Source of the DNA: Paraphaeosphaeria minitans
Lineage: Eukaryota; Ascomycota; Dothideomycetes; Pleosporales; Didymosphaeriaceae
Length of the DNA: 64,000 nt
NCBI GenBank assembly: GCA_015832175.1
Contig: WJXW01000004.1
Span: forward strand, 1,302,001-1,366,000
Reading direction: 5' to 3'
Shown: piece by piece, positions 43,498-54,900 of the stretch
Position numbering within the stretch: position 1 is the first letter of the stretch
How the letters are laid out: each line of letters opens with the position of its first letter
Made by a program: the position numbers and the translations under genes
Notes under the pieces: model-generated
What the model was told of the DNA's origin: nothing
The model's database searches: none
Seen by the model: only the letters and a program-made list of their open reading frames with translations

Positions 43498-44571
43498 ATG
43501 ACTGGAGCCACCACGCCTGAAGTTCGTGCCTCGAAGCGCAAGAGGGCTCGGATCAATTACTACGAAGAGCCCGCTAGCGACGATGAGATGCCCGATGTTC
43601 TCGGTGTGTATGAAGAGGAGGCTGACGTCAAGGAATCCTCTCGAGCAAAGGTTCGTGCATTGCATCTCCTGCAGTCATGAATACCTCCAATGATGCCCGT
43701 GTATACTCATACCTCCCAGAAGCGCAGGATTACATCCTCCAAGCCTCTCCCAAAGAAGAAGATCTTCCCTTTCCTCAAATTGCCCGCCGAGATCAGAAAT
43801 GAGATCTATTCCTATTGCCTCCACGACCCAGCTGGCATATACCTCTTCTCCACCACCCAAAAGTTTCGCCGCACAGTGTGCAGGGGCACTGAGCGGGCCT
43901 TCCTTGGTTCGGTTGCGGATCCACCTTTGTCACGAAGGCCCATGGAACGAGACGACGACGAGTTCTCAGACGACGAAGCCGACAATTTTCACCGCGACCC
44001 GCCATGCGACTCTTTCCGCCCATTCGCCCCCGCCCTCCTCGCTGTCTGCAAGCAAGTCAACAACGAAGCTCGTACCATTCTCTATGGGCACCAAATTTTC
44101 GTGAAAGATACGCTCGCCCTGCACTCCTTCCTCGTCGACCTCGGCCCCCGTGCAGCAGGCTACCTCAAGAACGTCACGCTCGGCGACTGGGGTTCCGGCC
44201 GCGGCGTGCTCAAAGCCTACAACCACGCGTGCTTCACTGCCCTCTCCGCTGCTACGAATATCGAGCGCTTGACCTTCAACGGCATCCTCAGCTGGAGCCA
44301 GACGAACAAGGCGGGAGCGACCATCTTATACCGCGATGCTTTTCCATGGCTTGAGGCTGTCGGTGCTGCGAAGGGGAAGGCGGACGCGGCACTGGATATT
44401 ATCGATATCATGGTGCCGGACTTGGGCACGATTCGCTCGTTCTACTGGGGCAGGCGCAGGAGGTGGGAAAATCGGGCGAGGCCGTTATTCAAGAAGTATG
44501 ATCAGATTGAGGGGTTTCGAAAAGAGCTGGGCAAGTTGCTGAATGCGAGGATGGAGAGGATCAGGGCTTGA
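43498..44571 (+). CDS. F-box-like domain protein
   Basis: Exons 43498-43650 and 43720-44571 (69-nt intron) encode 334 residues. After a basic, acidic and disordered lead (KRKRARINYYEEPASDDEMP) comes FLKLPAEIRNEIYSYCLHDP at residues about 68-87, the F-box-like motif (LPxEIRNxIY) that is very common in Dothideomycete proteins. RPFAPALLAVCKQVNNEART and ILYGHQIFVKDTLALHSFLV follow, also typical of this fungal family. Such proteins are usually annotated as F-box or DUF7730-like and may act as substrate adaptors of Skp1-cullin ubiquitin ligases, but the family is large and poorly studied. The ATG at 43498 sits in a good context (AACATGAC). The C-terminal region is basic. Confidence 0.85.
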
Positions 44572-45021
44572 GCGGGCAGGTACGGAGATGACGGGTTAAA
44601 TCCAGTACCAAGGCGACGATTCGGATTGAGAATCGAGTGGACATGTGCTCGTCCAGAGAAACGCAAGAGGTTCTTCTACGACCTGACAAGACTTATTCGG
44701 CTGCACATCTATCACGTACATTTCAAGGCCTCGGAAAGAGTTTCTGTTACGGACACGGCCGGCACAATAGTACGACATGATCTTATGGCGAGCATGGTAT
44801 GGGATGTATCTCCAGGGGGAACATTGTGGCGTTTCAGCGGAGCATGTTAGTTTCATAATAGCAGCGAATATTCGCACATAGTCCGAGTTCCTTCATCATG
44901 CAGTGACCATCGGCGCAGGATATTAAGAATATCTATTAGGTACTATTTACACATCTACCATGCATGCAAGTCATTCCGTCGTATCAGCTCCCTAGATTCC
45001 CTCGTCGCGTGAGACATACTA
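44572..45021. other. Gap between convergent genes
   Basis: About 450 bases between the F-box-like stop and the GGPP synthase stop. Short frames on both strands have no domain; this should hold both 3' ends. Confidence 0.55.
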
Positions 45022-46527
45022 TCACCTGACCACCAACCTCGCAAGCAAACTCCTCAGTCCCTCCGCCCCCTCCCTCGCATCCTCTCCGACCTTCGCCTCA
45101 ATCTCCGTAACCAAATCCTCCGCCTTCCCCCTTAGCCCATCAATCACGCCCTTGCTATACTCAAAGCTGCCCTTTTGCTCCAAATACCGTACCGCATACC
45201 GCTTCACCTCGTCATCCTCGGTCTTTTGTTTCAGGATGTTGTAGATGACGCGGTTGCTGGGGTCGGCGTGGATGGCGTGGATGACGGGGAAGCTGAATTT
45301 GCCCTCGGTCAGGTCCTCGCACATGCCCTTCAGGCTCTGATATTCCGAGGTGGTGCTGAGGTTGAGGTGGTCGTCGAGGATCTGGAAGAGGAGGCCAATT
45401 GTGCTGACCAGGGGCGCGCAGTCGATTTGCGTCTGGAGCGTCGACTCGGCTTGCATCAGCTTGATGGCGAGGCGGAACAGGCCGCCCGTCTTGTTGTCGA
45501 CCATTTCGAGGTAGGCGGGCTCCGAGGGGCAGGTCAGAGAGTCGCGCCAGTGGAGCTCCATGCCCTGCCCGCGGTGCAGGTTGAGCAATTCTTGGGAGTA
45601 GATTTGGATGAGGGCGGGGTTTTGGAGCGCGAGCAGGTCGGAGAGGGCGAGGAAGTAGACGTAGTTTGCGCTGTTTATGGTTTGGGCGACGCCGAAGATG
45701 GAGTTTGCGACGGGGATGCCGCGGCGGAGGACGGAGGAGTCTTCGACATCGTCAACGCTGGGGGTGGGTTAGCATGGCGTGGTGGACAGAAAGGGAGCAG
45801 GCGGGAGGGCCGCGTACAGTAGCGACGCTGTGTGCAGCATGCCCACCACACGCGTGATCACTTCCAAACGCTCTGCAGGCACCTGGAGCCATTTGTTGAA
45901 GGCGGCGATGCACTGGCTGCGAATGTCCTTGCCCGGGTGTCCGACGAGGTAGTCGTACGGACCCAGCAGTATGCTCTCGTTCTCCTCGGACCAATGTCTG
46001 CGCGGTCCATAGATCAGGTCGTGTCCGATGTCTCTGGGCGGCTGCGGCGGTTGCGGCGGCGCAAGCGAGTGGGGGTTTTGTTGCTGTGCCGCGGGCTTCT
46101 CGTCCTCCCCGCCCATGGTATCCTGTGAATCTGCAGGTCGCGCCGGAAGCTGGTGTTGGTCTTGATTTGGAGTCTGGTTCTCGTGTAACAGTTTGCTCTT
46201 CTTGCTCTGGCTGATCCAGTCGATCTCAGAGAGCGGGCGCAGGACGGAGCTGAGGTGCTTGACGCCGTTGGCGATGCCGTGCGAGGATGTGCGCGGGGGG
46301 ATGGCGTTGGGCGACTGGAAGGGCGACTGGAAGTTGGAAGGTGATGCTGGTGCGTGAGCTGGCCCCGAGGACGGCATGTCGTTCTGTATGTGTGGGCCGG
46401 CGAGAGCCAGAGTGGTTGCCTGTTCACTTGGGTGCTGGAGATCGTGATCGGAAGAGGTGCGGCGGCGTCGCGGGTCTGCGGGTCTGCGGGTAGCAGGTTC
46501 TTCGAAGCGACAGAAGTAGAAGCTCAC
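45022..46527 (-). CDS. BTS1: Geranylgeranyl diphosphate synthase
   Basis: Exons 46527-45818 and 45757-45022 (60-nt intron) encode 481 residues. The enzyme adds isopentenyl diphosphate to farnesyl diphosphate to make the C20 precursor of carotenoids, diterpenes and protein geranylgeranyl groups. Key motifs: [18 protein letters not shown] (substrate binding), the first aspartate-rich motif [13 protein letters not shown] at the start of exon 2, [20 protein letters not shown] and [17 protein letters not shown]. The second aspartate-rich motif is [14 protein letters not shown], where the usual Tyr is His. [20 protein letters not shown] then follows. The N-terminal 150 residues are long, disordered and Pro/Ser-rich, typical of fungal GGPP synthases but of uncertain start; ATG 46527 is the first in the frame and ATG 46380 ([12 protein letters not shown]) is an alternative. 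No terpene-cluster partner gene is nearby, so a primary-metabolism role is likely. Confidence 0.94.
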
Positions 46528-47406
46528 TCCACTGTCATTGCAGTGTGAGCATATAAGATAGAGGGGCTGCGGGGAACCTGGTAGGTAGTCTTGGTGTTGG
46601 CCGTCGGCGCAGACGGAGGTCGACTTTCTAGGTACACGATCTTGGAAAAAGGGTTTCAGCCAGCCCTCGGGCGAGCAGCGACGTCTACAGTAGGTAGACT
46701 ACGCGGTTCCGGCGCATCCTGCGCAGGCACCGCTCATGACATCCAGTGCCACGATCCCGCAGCATTGGAAGCTGGCCCGGCATGGACACTGCACGGGAGG
46801 TGTTAGCCGCGCGAACGTCCAGGCGGCGGAGAGCTCCAGGGCCATCTACTAGCTTCGTCCAACCGCATCTGCACGGCTCCAGCTGTGCGCCGAGCAAGCG
46901 CCTCACGGCCTGGGGTACCGATTAATTGAGCATTGGACACACAAAAGAGGGCAGAAATCTTATTCGCATGCCACAGGTAGTCCGACCAAGTGAGCGCCTG
47001 GCTTGTCCATTGTACCCGTTCAGGTTAGCAGCGACGTACACTTTATCCAGCCATGTATGACGCAATGACTGCTTTTGTTGATCGCTTCATCGAGCTGGGC
47101 ACGAGCATCACATGCGATTCCCCTGGCGTCAAGCCATGCCAGAGCCCAGTCGAGCCATGCCAGAGCCCAGTCGAGCCATGCCAGAGCCCAGTCGAGCCAT
47201 GCCAGAGCCCAGTCAAGCCAAGTTAGAACCCATACGCATACTGCACTAGTCTACCTATTGGTTAAGAGCAGACTCGTCCATTCAATGTACAGGTATCCAA
47301 TACACACTAGCTACAGAGCAGCGATGTCTCATCACGTGGTATCACCAAAAACCCTCTTGTCAGTACACCCAGAACGCCAATCTAAGCCCATCGTAAGCGC
47401 TACACA
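46528..47406. other. Intergenic region with 21-bp repeats
   Basis: Promoter of GGPP synthase and 3' end of MGM1. Contains a 21-bp tandem repeat, listed separately. No gene recognised. Confidence 0.5.
47129..47218. repeat. 21-bp tandem repeat
   Basis: Slightly more than four copies of GAGCCATGCCAGAGCCCAGT plus one base; the last copy has AAGCCA for GAGCCA. Confidence 0.93.
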
Positions 47407-50321
47407 TCAGAACAAGTTCCATCCGCCCTTCCTCCGCTCCTCCTTTGGCTCTCGCCGGATCGACCGCTTTTCTCGTGCCTCGAGCTGCCGCAGAGATTCC
47501 ATCTCCTTTAGCACAGTCTCGAGCAGGTCCTTGCGGCGCACGATGTCCAGGTGACGCCGGATCTTGGGGTCTTCGCGCGCGAAGCGGTCGATCTCGGATT
47601 GGGAGAGGCCACGGCCGAGGCGAGCATCGAGTTCGCGAGGGAACTGGCGGGACGTTAGTATATAGCCCTCAAGCTGATCCATCAGGCGGTTGAGATGGGG
47701 CCTTACGTTGTAGTAGAATTTTGAAAGGAGCTCTGCGTCGAGGAAAAGGTCGGCGGTGGTGGTGAGCTTGTCTGCCACAGCATCGAGGAACACTTCTGGG
47801 CAGTGGTATTTGTTCTTCTTGTTGGCGCACTGTTTCGATTTGACGGCAAGGAGACGCATCTTGAGGACGTCGGTACGGTCGCGTAGGAAGACTGCTTCGC
47901 GGCCTATATTGCGGTCAATAATGTGCCATACCCATGGAAACAGGGAGAGACGTTACCTTTAGCGAGAAGAGGGGAGCTGAAGCCTCCAGCACCACCAACG
48001 CCATCACCCTCCAGAACGACCTGGCCGTTCCTTACGCGGTCGATGAATGACATTACATCTCTGACCTTCTTTCGCCCGCCAGCCTGGTCTTCTAATCGTT
48101 TCGCTGCGGCTTCACACACCTTGAGCTCTTCCTTAAGAACGGCAGTGACGTTCTCGCGGCCTCGTGCCCATTCGTTGTCTTCCAGCTCTATGCGGTACTT
48201 GTATGGCTTGATGCAGATCTCGAGCTCATCTGCAATGTCGTATGAAAGATCCTTCAAGATTGAAGTCGAAGCTTCCGTGATAGCTTGCCTGGCAAAGGGA
48301 TGAGCGGCAAATCGCGAATTCGCTACGAGTCGGTCAATGTGGGCTTGTATCGCATTAGCAACGACGCTCGTTGCAAGCCGTCCAACACCAAGCTTCGTCA
48401 GCGCCGCGCTGGAACTATCGAGCTTGATTTGCCAGATTTGGTGTTCGCCTTCAGGGTCGGCCTTTGCGAGGCTGCTGAGAGGGTCGGTTTCCGGCAAAGG
48501 CGGGCTGAGGTCTTCGAATGGCCTGTTCCAGTAACGTTGGGCAAGGAGATTCAAGACTTGCTGATCCAGCTCGTGCTTGAGGAGTTCGCGCACTTGTGGG
48601 CGTCCAAATGTATCAGAGAAACCGCGGAATGAGTGCTTGAACCCGTCTAGGGATTCCGCCAGATACGATTCAGCGCTCAAAGGCCGCTCGTTGTATTGAA
48701 CCTTGTATTCGTATGTGGCTTCCGCGAGTTCCCGTTGAATGGCCTCGCTTGTTGTCTTCAGACTGGCAGCCATGGTCTGCTCGAGGACATACATGAGCTT
48801 CTTCTTGAGGTTGGGTGTGCCAACGGCAAGTTGCGAGTCTGACGAGAATTCTACATGCGAGCCGAAATAAGCGTTCTCATTTTTGGCAATGGCGTTCGTA
48901 ATGTTGCCGTTGCCACGGCTGAAAAGTTTCGGACCGGAAGCGGTGGATGGGACACGGCAGACAACGCCGACATAACCAAGACGCAGGGCATATTTTCGGT
49001 CACTGAGTAAGCTTGCTCCTCGCTCGGCGTCAACAAGGTCCATCTTGGTGATGACACCAATTGTCCGTTCGCCCCTGGGATCAACCTTTCGAGAAGCGCG
49101 CAGGGCGGTGCTGTTCGCTAGATCGACATCGGCAGCAGAGATAGCCAGGATGACGTTCGGGGGCTTGATGTACTTTTCACACAGTTGCGCGATCTTTTCC
49201 TTGAGCTCGGGAGGCTGGTCTCTCCCAACAACTTGAATATATCCGGGAAGATCGATCAGTGACAGATCTGGAACATTAGGAGAATGTATCCGAAGCTGGA
49301 TTGGGTCGTCGGAAACGCAGTCCGTCACAGGGACGGCCAAGTTCAGATCAGTCAGCGTCTTCTGGATCTGGCCAAAATCGGTGACCTTGCTCAAGCCCAA
49401 CGCTGGGAACTCTCCGTATTCGGCGCTTGCATCGGGGGTGTGGACCAGAGTGAGTTCAATCGGGCGACGAGTGACCATGTTGTTGCCCTTGGGTAGAAAT
49501 TCATGTCCGACAATTGCCTCGAGCACCGAACTCTTGCCTGATGACTGTGATCCGATGACAACGATTGAGGGCAGGGTGAGTGATTCCGACTGTCCCACCG
49601 TCTGCAGGAGGCCCCGGATCTCGATCATCTTCTTGGTCAACATCATCATCTGCTCGTCTCGAGCAATTTTCTCATCTTCGGTCCTATTTTCGTCTTCATC
49701 AGCGGGCATATACGCCGCAGCGGTCCCTACACCTGCTGCAGCCGCTGCAGCGCCGCCCTTCTTGGGTTCTTCAGGCCCCTGCCCTCCACCGTGTCCGCCC
49801 TCCGAATCACCAGACTCGTCCTTTGCGATGAGTCGCTGCAGCCACTCTGGTGTCTCGACCTTCTGCAAGTCTTCCTTGGTCTTGCCCCAGCCGTTGGAGA
49901 TCCGCCCAAAGATACCCGAGACGGTGTCCACACCCTCGCCTGCAATCTCAGAGGCTCCATCGTAGGTCTTGTTGAAGATGTTCACAGCCCAGCTTCCTGC
50001 CTGTCCTGCCTGATACTGTATGTAGCTCACTCCTGCAATTACCGCGCCTCCAGCCGCAGCCCCTGCCGTCGCGAACTTGGTGACGAGTTTTGGAATCGCC
50101 CTCGCAAAGCTGATCGACCGAGCGGCAGGGAGGTTGTGCAGTGCGTAGCTTCCTAGAGGCCACGCCCTCCGCTGAACCAATCGTGCACCGGCGCCATTCC
50201 GGAGAAGTCCGCCGGTGGGGAACTTGTTGGTGGTGTAGAAGAGACGATGCAGGCGTGGCGTGTTCGCGGGAGTTCGGCGTGCGATCTGGGTAAGGCGTGC
50301 GGAGGTGAGCCTGCCGCTCAT
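47407..50321 (-). CDS. MGM1: Mitochondrial inner-membrane dynamin-like GTPase Mgm1/OPA1
   Basis: Exons 50321-47957 and 47903-47407 (53-nt intron) encode 953 residues. Mgm1 drives inner-membrane fusion and cristae shape. A basic mitochondrial presequence (MSGRLTSARLTQIARRTP) precedes a first membrane anchor (ATAGAAAGGAVIAGVSY, residues about 85-101). An Ala/Gly-rich segment (GGAAAAAAGVGTAAAY, about 195-210) is the expected rhomboid cleavage region, which in yeast separates long and short forms. GTPase motifs: G1 GSQSSGKSSVLEAIVG (about 257), the switch region MVTRRPIEL, G3 DLPGYIQV and G4 TKMDLVDAERGA. The C-terminal GED-like helices span the intron (KGREAVFLRDRTDVLKMRLL). A frame that stops at 47904 loses the last 165 residues, so the spliced model is needed. 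Start at the first ATG with the presequence is clear. Confidence 0.96.
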
Positions 50322-50565
50322 GTTGACAGCTGCGAGCCAGTAGCCTGGAGGGTGCGCATAGGTTTGCTAATAGGGGTGCGGTAGGACTCGGTCGTTGTTG
50401 GAAGAATGCTGTTCGGCGGCGCGTCACCTCCGTCACAAGCAAGCCAAGTCTAGCGCTAGACAGGGGCCCCGCGTGGGGCTCAGGACAGCCCTATTTGGGA
50501 TCAGGAGACACGAGATGGAACATGTTTGGCGCAAGATCGCAGACACCACCGGCTATTTTGTGGGT

Positions 50566-51567
50566 TTATTTCAAGCATAGCAGCGCTCTCTCGCCAAAGC
50601 ATGCAACTATTGAGCCCTCATCTGCGATCATATCTCTCAAAAAGTTGCGCGAGCCTTCAACCTCTCTGCTGGCGAACTTGATCAAAGTAAACCCTCGTAC
50701 ATTCGCTGCGCTCCAGACCAGGCCAGCTCTCTTCTCTCGGGTCTGTCTCTGCACGCGGCGCTGCTCATGTGGCGATGGTTCCAGTGGTGCCGAATCTCCC
50801 CAATCTCTGCCGCCAATGCGAGGCAGAGCCTCGAATTCGTCCATGAAGTATTGTGCCAGCGATGAGAACGCAGGCCCACGGAGGATGAGCGTGCCAAACA
50901 CCGAATAGCCATCCATTCTTTCCGAAAGCTGCAAGCCAGTCCGCCCATGCTTATCCAGTATCAAATTGTCCCGCAATAGCAACCTCTTCTTCCCTGACTG
51001 ATCGCTAGTCCACACTTCGTTCCTACTCTTGTACTCGTGAATGTTCCAATTCTCCCCGCGCGCTGACCGTCCGCTAGTGACCCAATCGCAGGCGCACAGG
51101 CTGCTTTTCTCGCCCTCTACGTGGTAGATCTGCGACTGCGAGAAAGCCGTCTGCGCAAATGGTTGCACGGGATCCGGCAGATAGACCAGTGCAGCACTGG
51201 CGGCTAGCTCTACTTCCATGTGCTGCCTGGAAACCAGGCTTGGGTCTGGCGTCTTGAAAATCTTTGTTGAGCCCTGTGTGAGTAGGACTAGCCTCGTCCT
51301 GTCCTCCAAACTCACGGATAAGTTGATGGCATCGCCAGCTACTATACCCCCGCCGTAAGTAAGAAGGAAGACGGTATGTACGAGACGTGGGGCATGGCTG
51401 TTGGTCCTTTCTTCAGGCGGAGGCAAAGGATCAGGCGCCACGAGCTTAAGTGGATATTGATAAGAGACATCGCGCAGGACGGGCTTGTCGGGTGGGAGGA
51501 TTGACAGCTTAATGGAGCCATAACCTGCTTTGGCGGTCGATGCGGCGAAAGGCGAGGTGAAGGACAT
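50566..51567 (-). CDS. ureD: Urease accessory protein UreD/UreH
   Basis: A single exon of 333 residues. UreD, with UreF and UreG, loads nickel into urease, here presumably the single-chain fungal urease in the cytosol. Family features: GYGSIKLSILPPDKPVLRDV, VFLLTYGGGIVAGDAINLSV (the conserved GGG-x-V-x-GD), TQGSTKIFKTPDPSLVSRQH, VYLPDPVQPFAQTAFSQSQI, CDWVTSGRSARGENWN and a C-terminal VRGFTLIKFASREVEGSRNF. Length matches other fungal UreD proteins. The other accessory genes and urease itself are not in the window, so the gene is unlinked, as usual in fungi. Start codon at the first ATG, divergent from the TFIIIC gene. Confidence 0.95.
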   Translation of the reverse strand: MSFTSPFAASTAKAGYGSIKLSILPPDKPVLRDVSYQYPLKLVAPDPLPPPEERTNSHAPRLVHTVFLLTYGGGIVAGDAINLSVSLEDRTRLVLLTQGSTKIFKTPDPSLVSRQHMEVELAASAALVYLPDPVQPFAQTAFSQSQIYHVEGEKSSLCACDWVTSGRSARGENWNIHEYKSRNEVWTSDQSGKKRLLLRDNLILDKHGRTGLQLSERMDGYSVFGTLILRGPAFSSLAQYFMDEFEALPRIGGRDWGDSAPLEPSPHEQRRVQRQTREKRAGLVWSAANVRGFTLIKFASREVEGSRNFLRDMIADEGSIVACFGERALLCLK

Positions 51568-51954
51568 AGTGGTTCCGTGGACAGAGGCGGAGCATCATCA
51601 GGCGCGGGTAAGCCTATTTGAACAACGCATTCTCTCCTCTCTATAATGTCGAGTTTCTGGCAGTGCAAGACCGCTATCATCCTAATAGCTGCGAGTTCGC
51701 CCGGCTTCAGCCTCACGTGCCCGGTGTGGCGCCCTCGCGAGATACGCTAAGATCTATTAGGATTAGGTCAGCCGCGTCTTCTGCATCCCACTTGCCCCGC
51801 CCGAACCTGCAGCTTTCCAGGTCTGCTGCCCTCCACCAAATCGACCACATCGCAAACGACCTTCAGGCGCGCGTTCGAGCCCGGTAGCGGCCGCAAATTC
51901 CATGCCTGGGACTTCCATTCGTCTGTCAGCTAGCTCAAGGGGACGCGCGCGACG
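51568..51954. promoter_or_regulatory. Shared divergent promoter, UreD and TFIIIC subunit
   Basis: Start codons on opposite strands are 387 bp apart; no TATA box is evident. Confidence 0.5.
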
Positions 51955-54900
51955 ATGACGGCGGGCTCCGACGAGCTGCTCGACTTTTTGCTGTCGGGGA
52001 TCGCGATCTGCGGACTCGGAGGTAAGCGGAACCGCCACTTCAAGTCGCGCATCTGCTGTGTTTTTGCTCTTTTTGAATTTTGTGTCAGAGTACTCCATAC
52101 TCTTGGATTTTGGAGATCATTCCAACTTCTATACTAAGCTCTATTATTTCCGTTCTTTTCACTGTGCATCACCTTTTCCCTGCGACTAACTCCCCGTCTC
52201 AGGTGCAAGCAGTGCAGACATCCGACGCATCGTCAACGACTACTATCAGCAAAAGAGAAAAGAACAAGAGCCCATTTCCGACCATCTTCCAAAAGACCTC
52301 GGCCGTAATTTTTATGAGCAAGTCTGGCAATGGGTGACCGAACACCCAGAAGTTCGCATCTACTACAAGCGCGAAGCCCGAAGTCTTTCACTGGCTGAAT
52401 TTGAGGCATTGGAGAACCAAGAGAAGTCTAATAAAGATACGGTGCCTGCGGGATACTCTAGCCAGCCGAATGGTAGCTCTGCGGCGGACAGATCACTTGC
52501 GCCTGGCCAGATACGACCGTCTCGCAAATTGACATTGCTTGGTGGCTCATTGCGTCAACAGTTACTAGGGGAAGGTCAGATTTCCAGCAGTCAGCTCAAA
52601 CTGCAGCACAAATATGCCTCAGCGCCTTCTGGAAATGACGCTATCGCCGGTCCACCTTCAAAGGTGCGTGAGTTGCGCAAGATACCGAAGAACATTCAGG
52701 TGTCTCAACCTGCGTTCGATGCGCCAGATGCTACCGTGCAGGGTCCTCGACTATGCACAAGCCAAAATCAAACATGGATAGCCATTACAGGCCACCCAAT
52801 CGACCTTAATAAGGTGCCAGGCTCAGAGTTTGTCTTGTTGTCAATCATAGCAACGTCTGGTCCCAAAGGTATCTCTCAACCAGAGTTACAAAAGCTTAGC
52901 GGACAGGACAAGCGCTCTGTGCCTGCTCGAACGGAATCGCTTCACAAGAAAGGCTACATTGACAAAAGACCTATCCAATGGGGAAAGGCTCGAACGAGCC
53001 TTTGTACGCATAAGATGTACTTGAAGAATGTTCAAGAAGAGCCCAAAGGTGTCAATGATGTATTTGGCATTCACACACTCAGTCTGACTGGATTGCTTGT
53101 TTTGCTAAATAAGCTACTCGAAACCACTTACGTGGTAGCCGTGCGCAATCTCAGGAAGAAGCTGGCAAGTGCGCGAGACTGAACACTCTAATGTATGAGC
53201 TGACATTTCGTTAGGGTGTTTCAGTGGAACGATGGAATGGTCGCGCTGTCCGTGGCGCACTCATACGCCTGGAACAGACTGGATACCTCAGGCGATTCAC
53301 TGTGGAGAAACAGTCGCGCCATTCGCTTCTAATGTCGAACCACTTTATTTGTATCCAGCGTCTCAGGGAACCCCTAGAAGATGACATTCAGAACCTCAAG
53401 TTCAAGCGAATAGCTGGGTCGACTGCTGCCGATGCAGTTGATGAGGAACCGCTCGAGGCTGACAATGTTGCCGACGGATCCATGCAAGAATTGGAGCAAG
53501 ACTTGATGAACGATGTATCTGATGCAGATGAAGATGGTGATGCCGACCGCCGCATCCCGCCCCAATGGTTACCTGATCGCTTACTTACAAACATGGTCGT
53601 TGATGCTGTCGACGCAACTGGCACGGATGGAACGGATACAGCCAAACTGCGTGATACAACTACAGGATTCTTCTGGAAACGCCCCCTCGAGTCCCTTGTC
53701 ACTAGATTGACTGATGGCTGGGATAAGAACCAGCCGATGCATGTCCGCCATCTTGCTCTTGTTCGAGATACGGCGATGTCAACCGACAAGAAACGTGTTC
53801 ATTACCTGTACCGAACACACCAAAACTTCCAAAAAGCGGTCGATGCGGGGGAAGTGACTTGGGAGGCACTGGACCTAGATGAGAACAAGAAAGGCGCTCG
53901 CCTCAAAGAGCAAACTCCTGCTTCTTTATCATCGGTCGATAGCTGGGGCTTTCGGGAACTGAATGAAACCGACTTCCATGGTTCCACGGGTACATCATCT
54001 CTTGTAGAGGCATGTGCCGCTGTCGTAAGGAATCGCAGAAGGCCCCGAGATTGGGAAGCAAAACTGTTGAATGGAGACAGCGCTGTTCAGGCACAATCCA
54101 CACCAGACCAAGAACTGGCAACATGTTCTTCCAGATCACCATCAGGAGAAAGAGGGCACGTTCACAGGAGCAAATTGACCCCGCGACCGCTGCTCACGCA
54201 GGCTGAGAGATTGATTCTGGGCTTACCTGCTAAGGGTCGGTTGGGTTTGGACTATGAATCACAGATCCGTGCCCATCGCGAAAAGACTGGCGATCCCACT
54301 TCGTTACCCGAAAAACTTGTGAAGGGTCTCAATGTGGATGCACCCAAGCCAAAGCCAAGATATGGAAGGCGACCCGGCCCACCGCTTTTGACACGTGAAG
54401 AGAGGAAGGCTAGAGGTCTGCCCGAACATGGTCGCTTGTCCTTCCAGGTCACTGAGCAAATCCTCAAGGAACAAGGCCGCAACGAATCGCTCACGCATAT
54501 GAAGTGCTCCCTTATCGAGGATGATTCTTCGTCTGTTGTATATAAAGCACGCACGGATGATAGCGATGAGGAGCTCGAAGGTGGAAAGCTTCAGCATGCG
54601 GAAGAGCGAATCGATGCTATCACAGACAAGGAAGATGCCGCAGTGGTCGACAACGTGCATACTGATGCAGAGCAACACTCGCCACGGAACGGAAACGGTA
54701 GCAGAAAACGCGCTCTCAAAGAAAGCGGGAGAAAAGCTGGTAGACCCCCAAAAAAGGCCAAACGGGGAGGCATTGATGAATATCAACTTATCGAGGACCA
54801 TGGTATGGAGCTAGTCGATGGCCCTCTCGACACTGAAGTGGCGGGCACTGCGCCTTCAGAGGACGTATGCATGGATTCTGACGTCTCTGCGGCTTCCCTG

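Noticed and set aside
44626..44877. Short frames on both strands after the F-box-like gene
   Set aside because: Too short, mutually antisense and without features; most likely 3' untranslated sequence.
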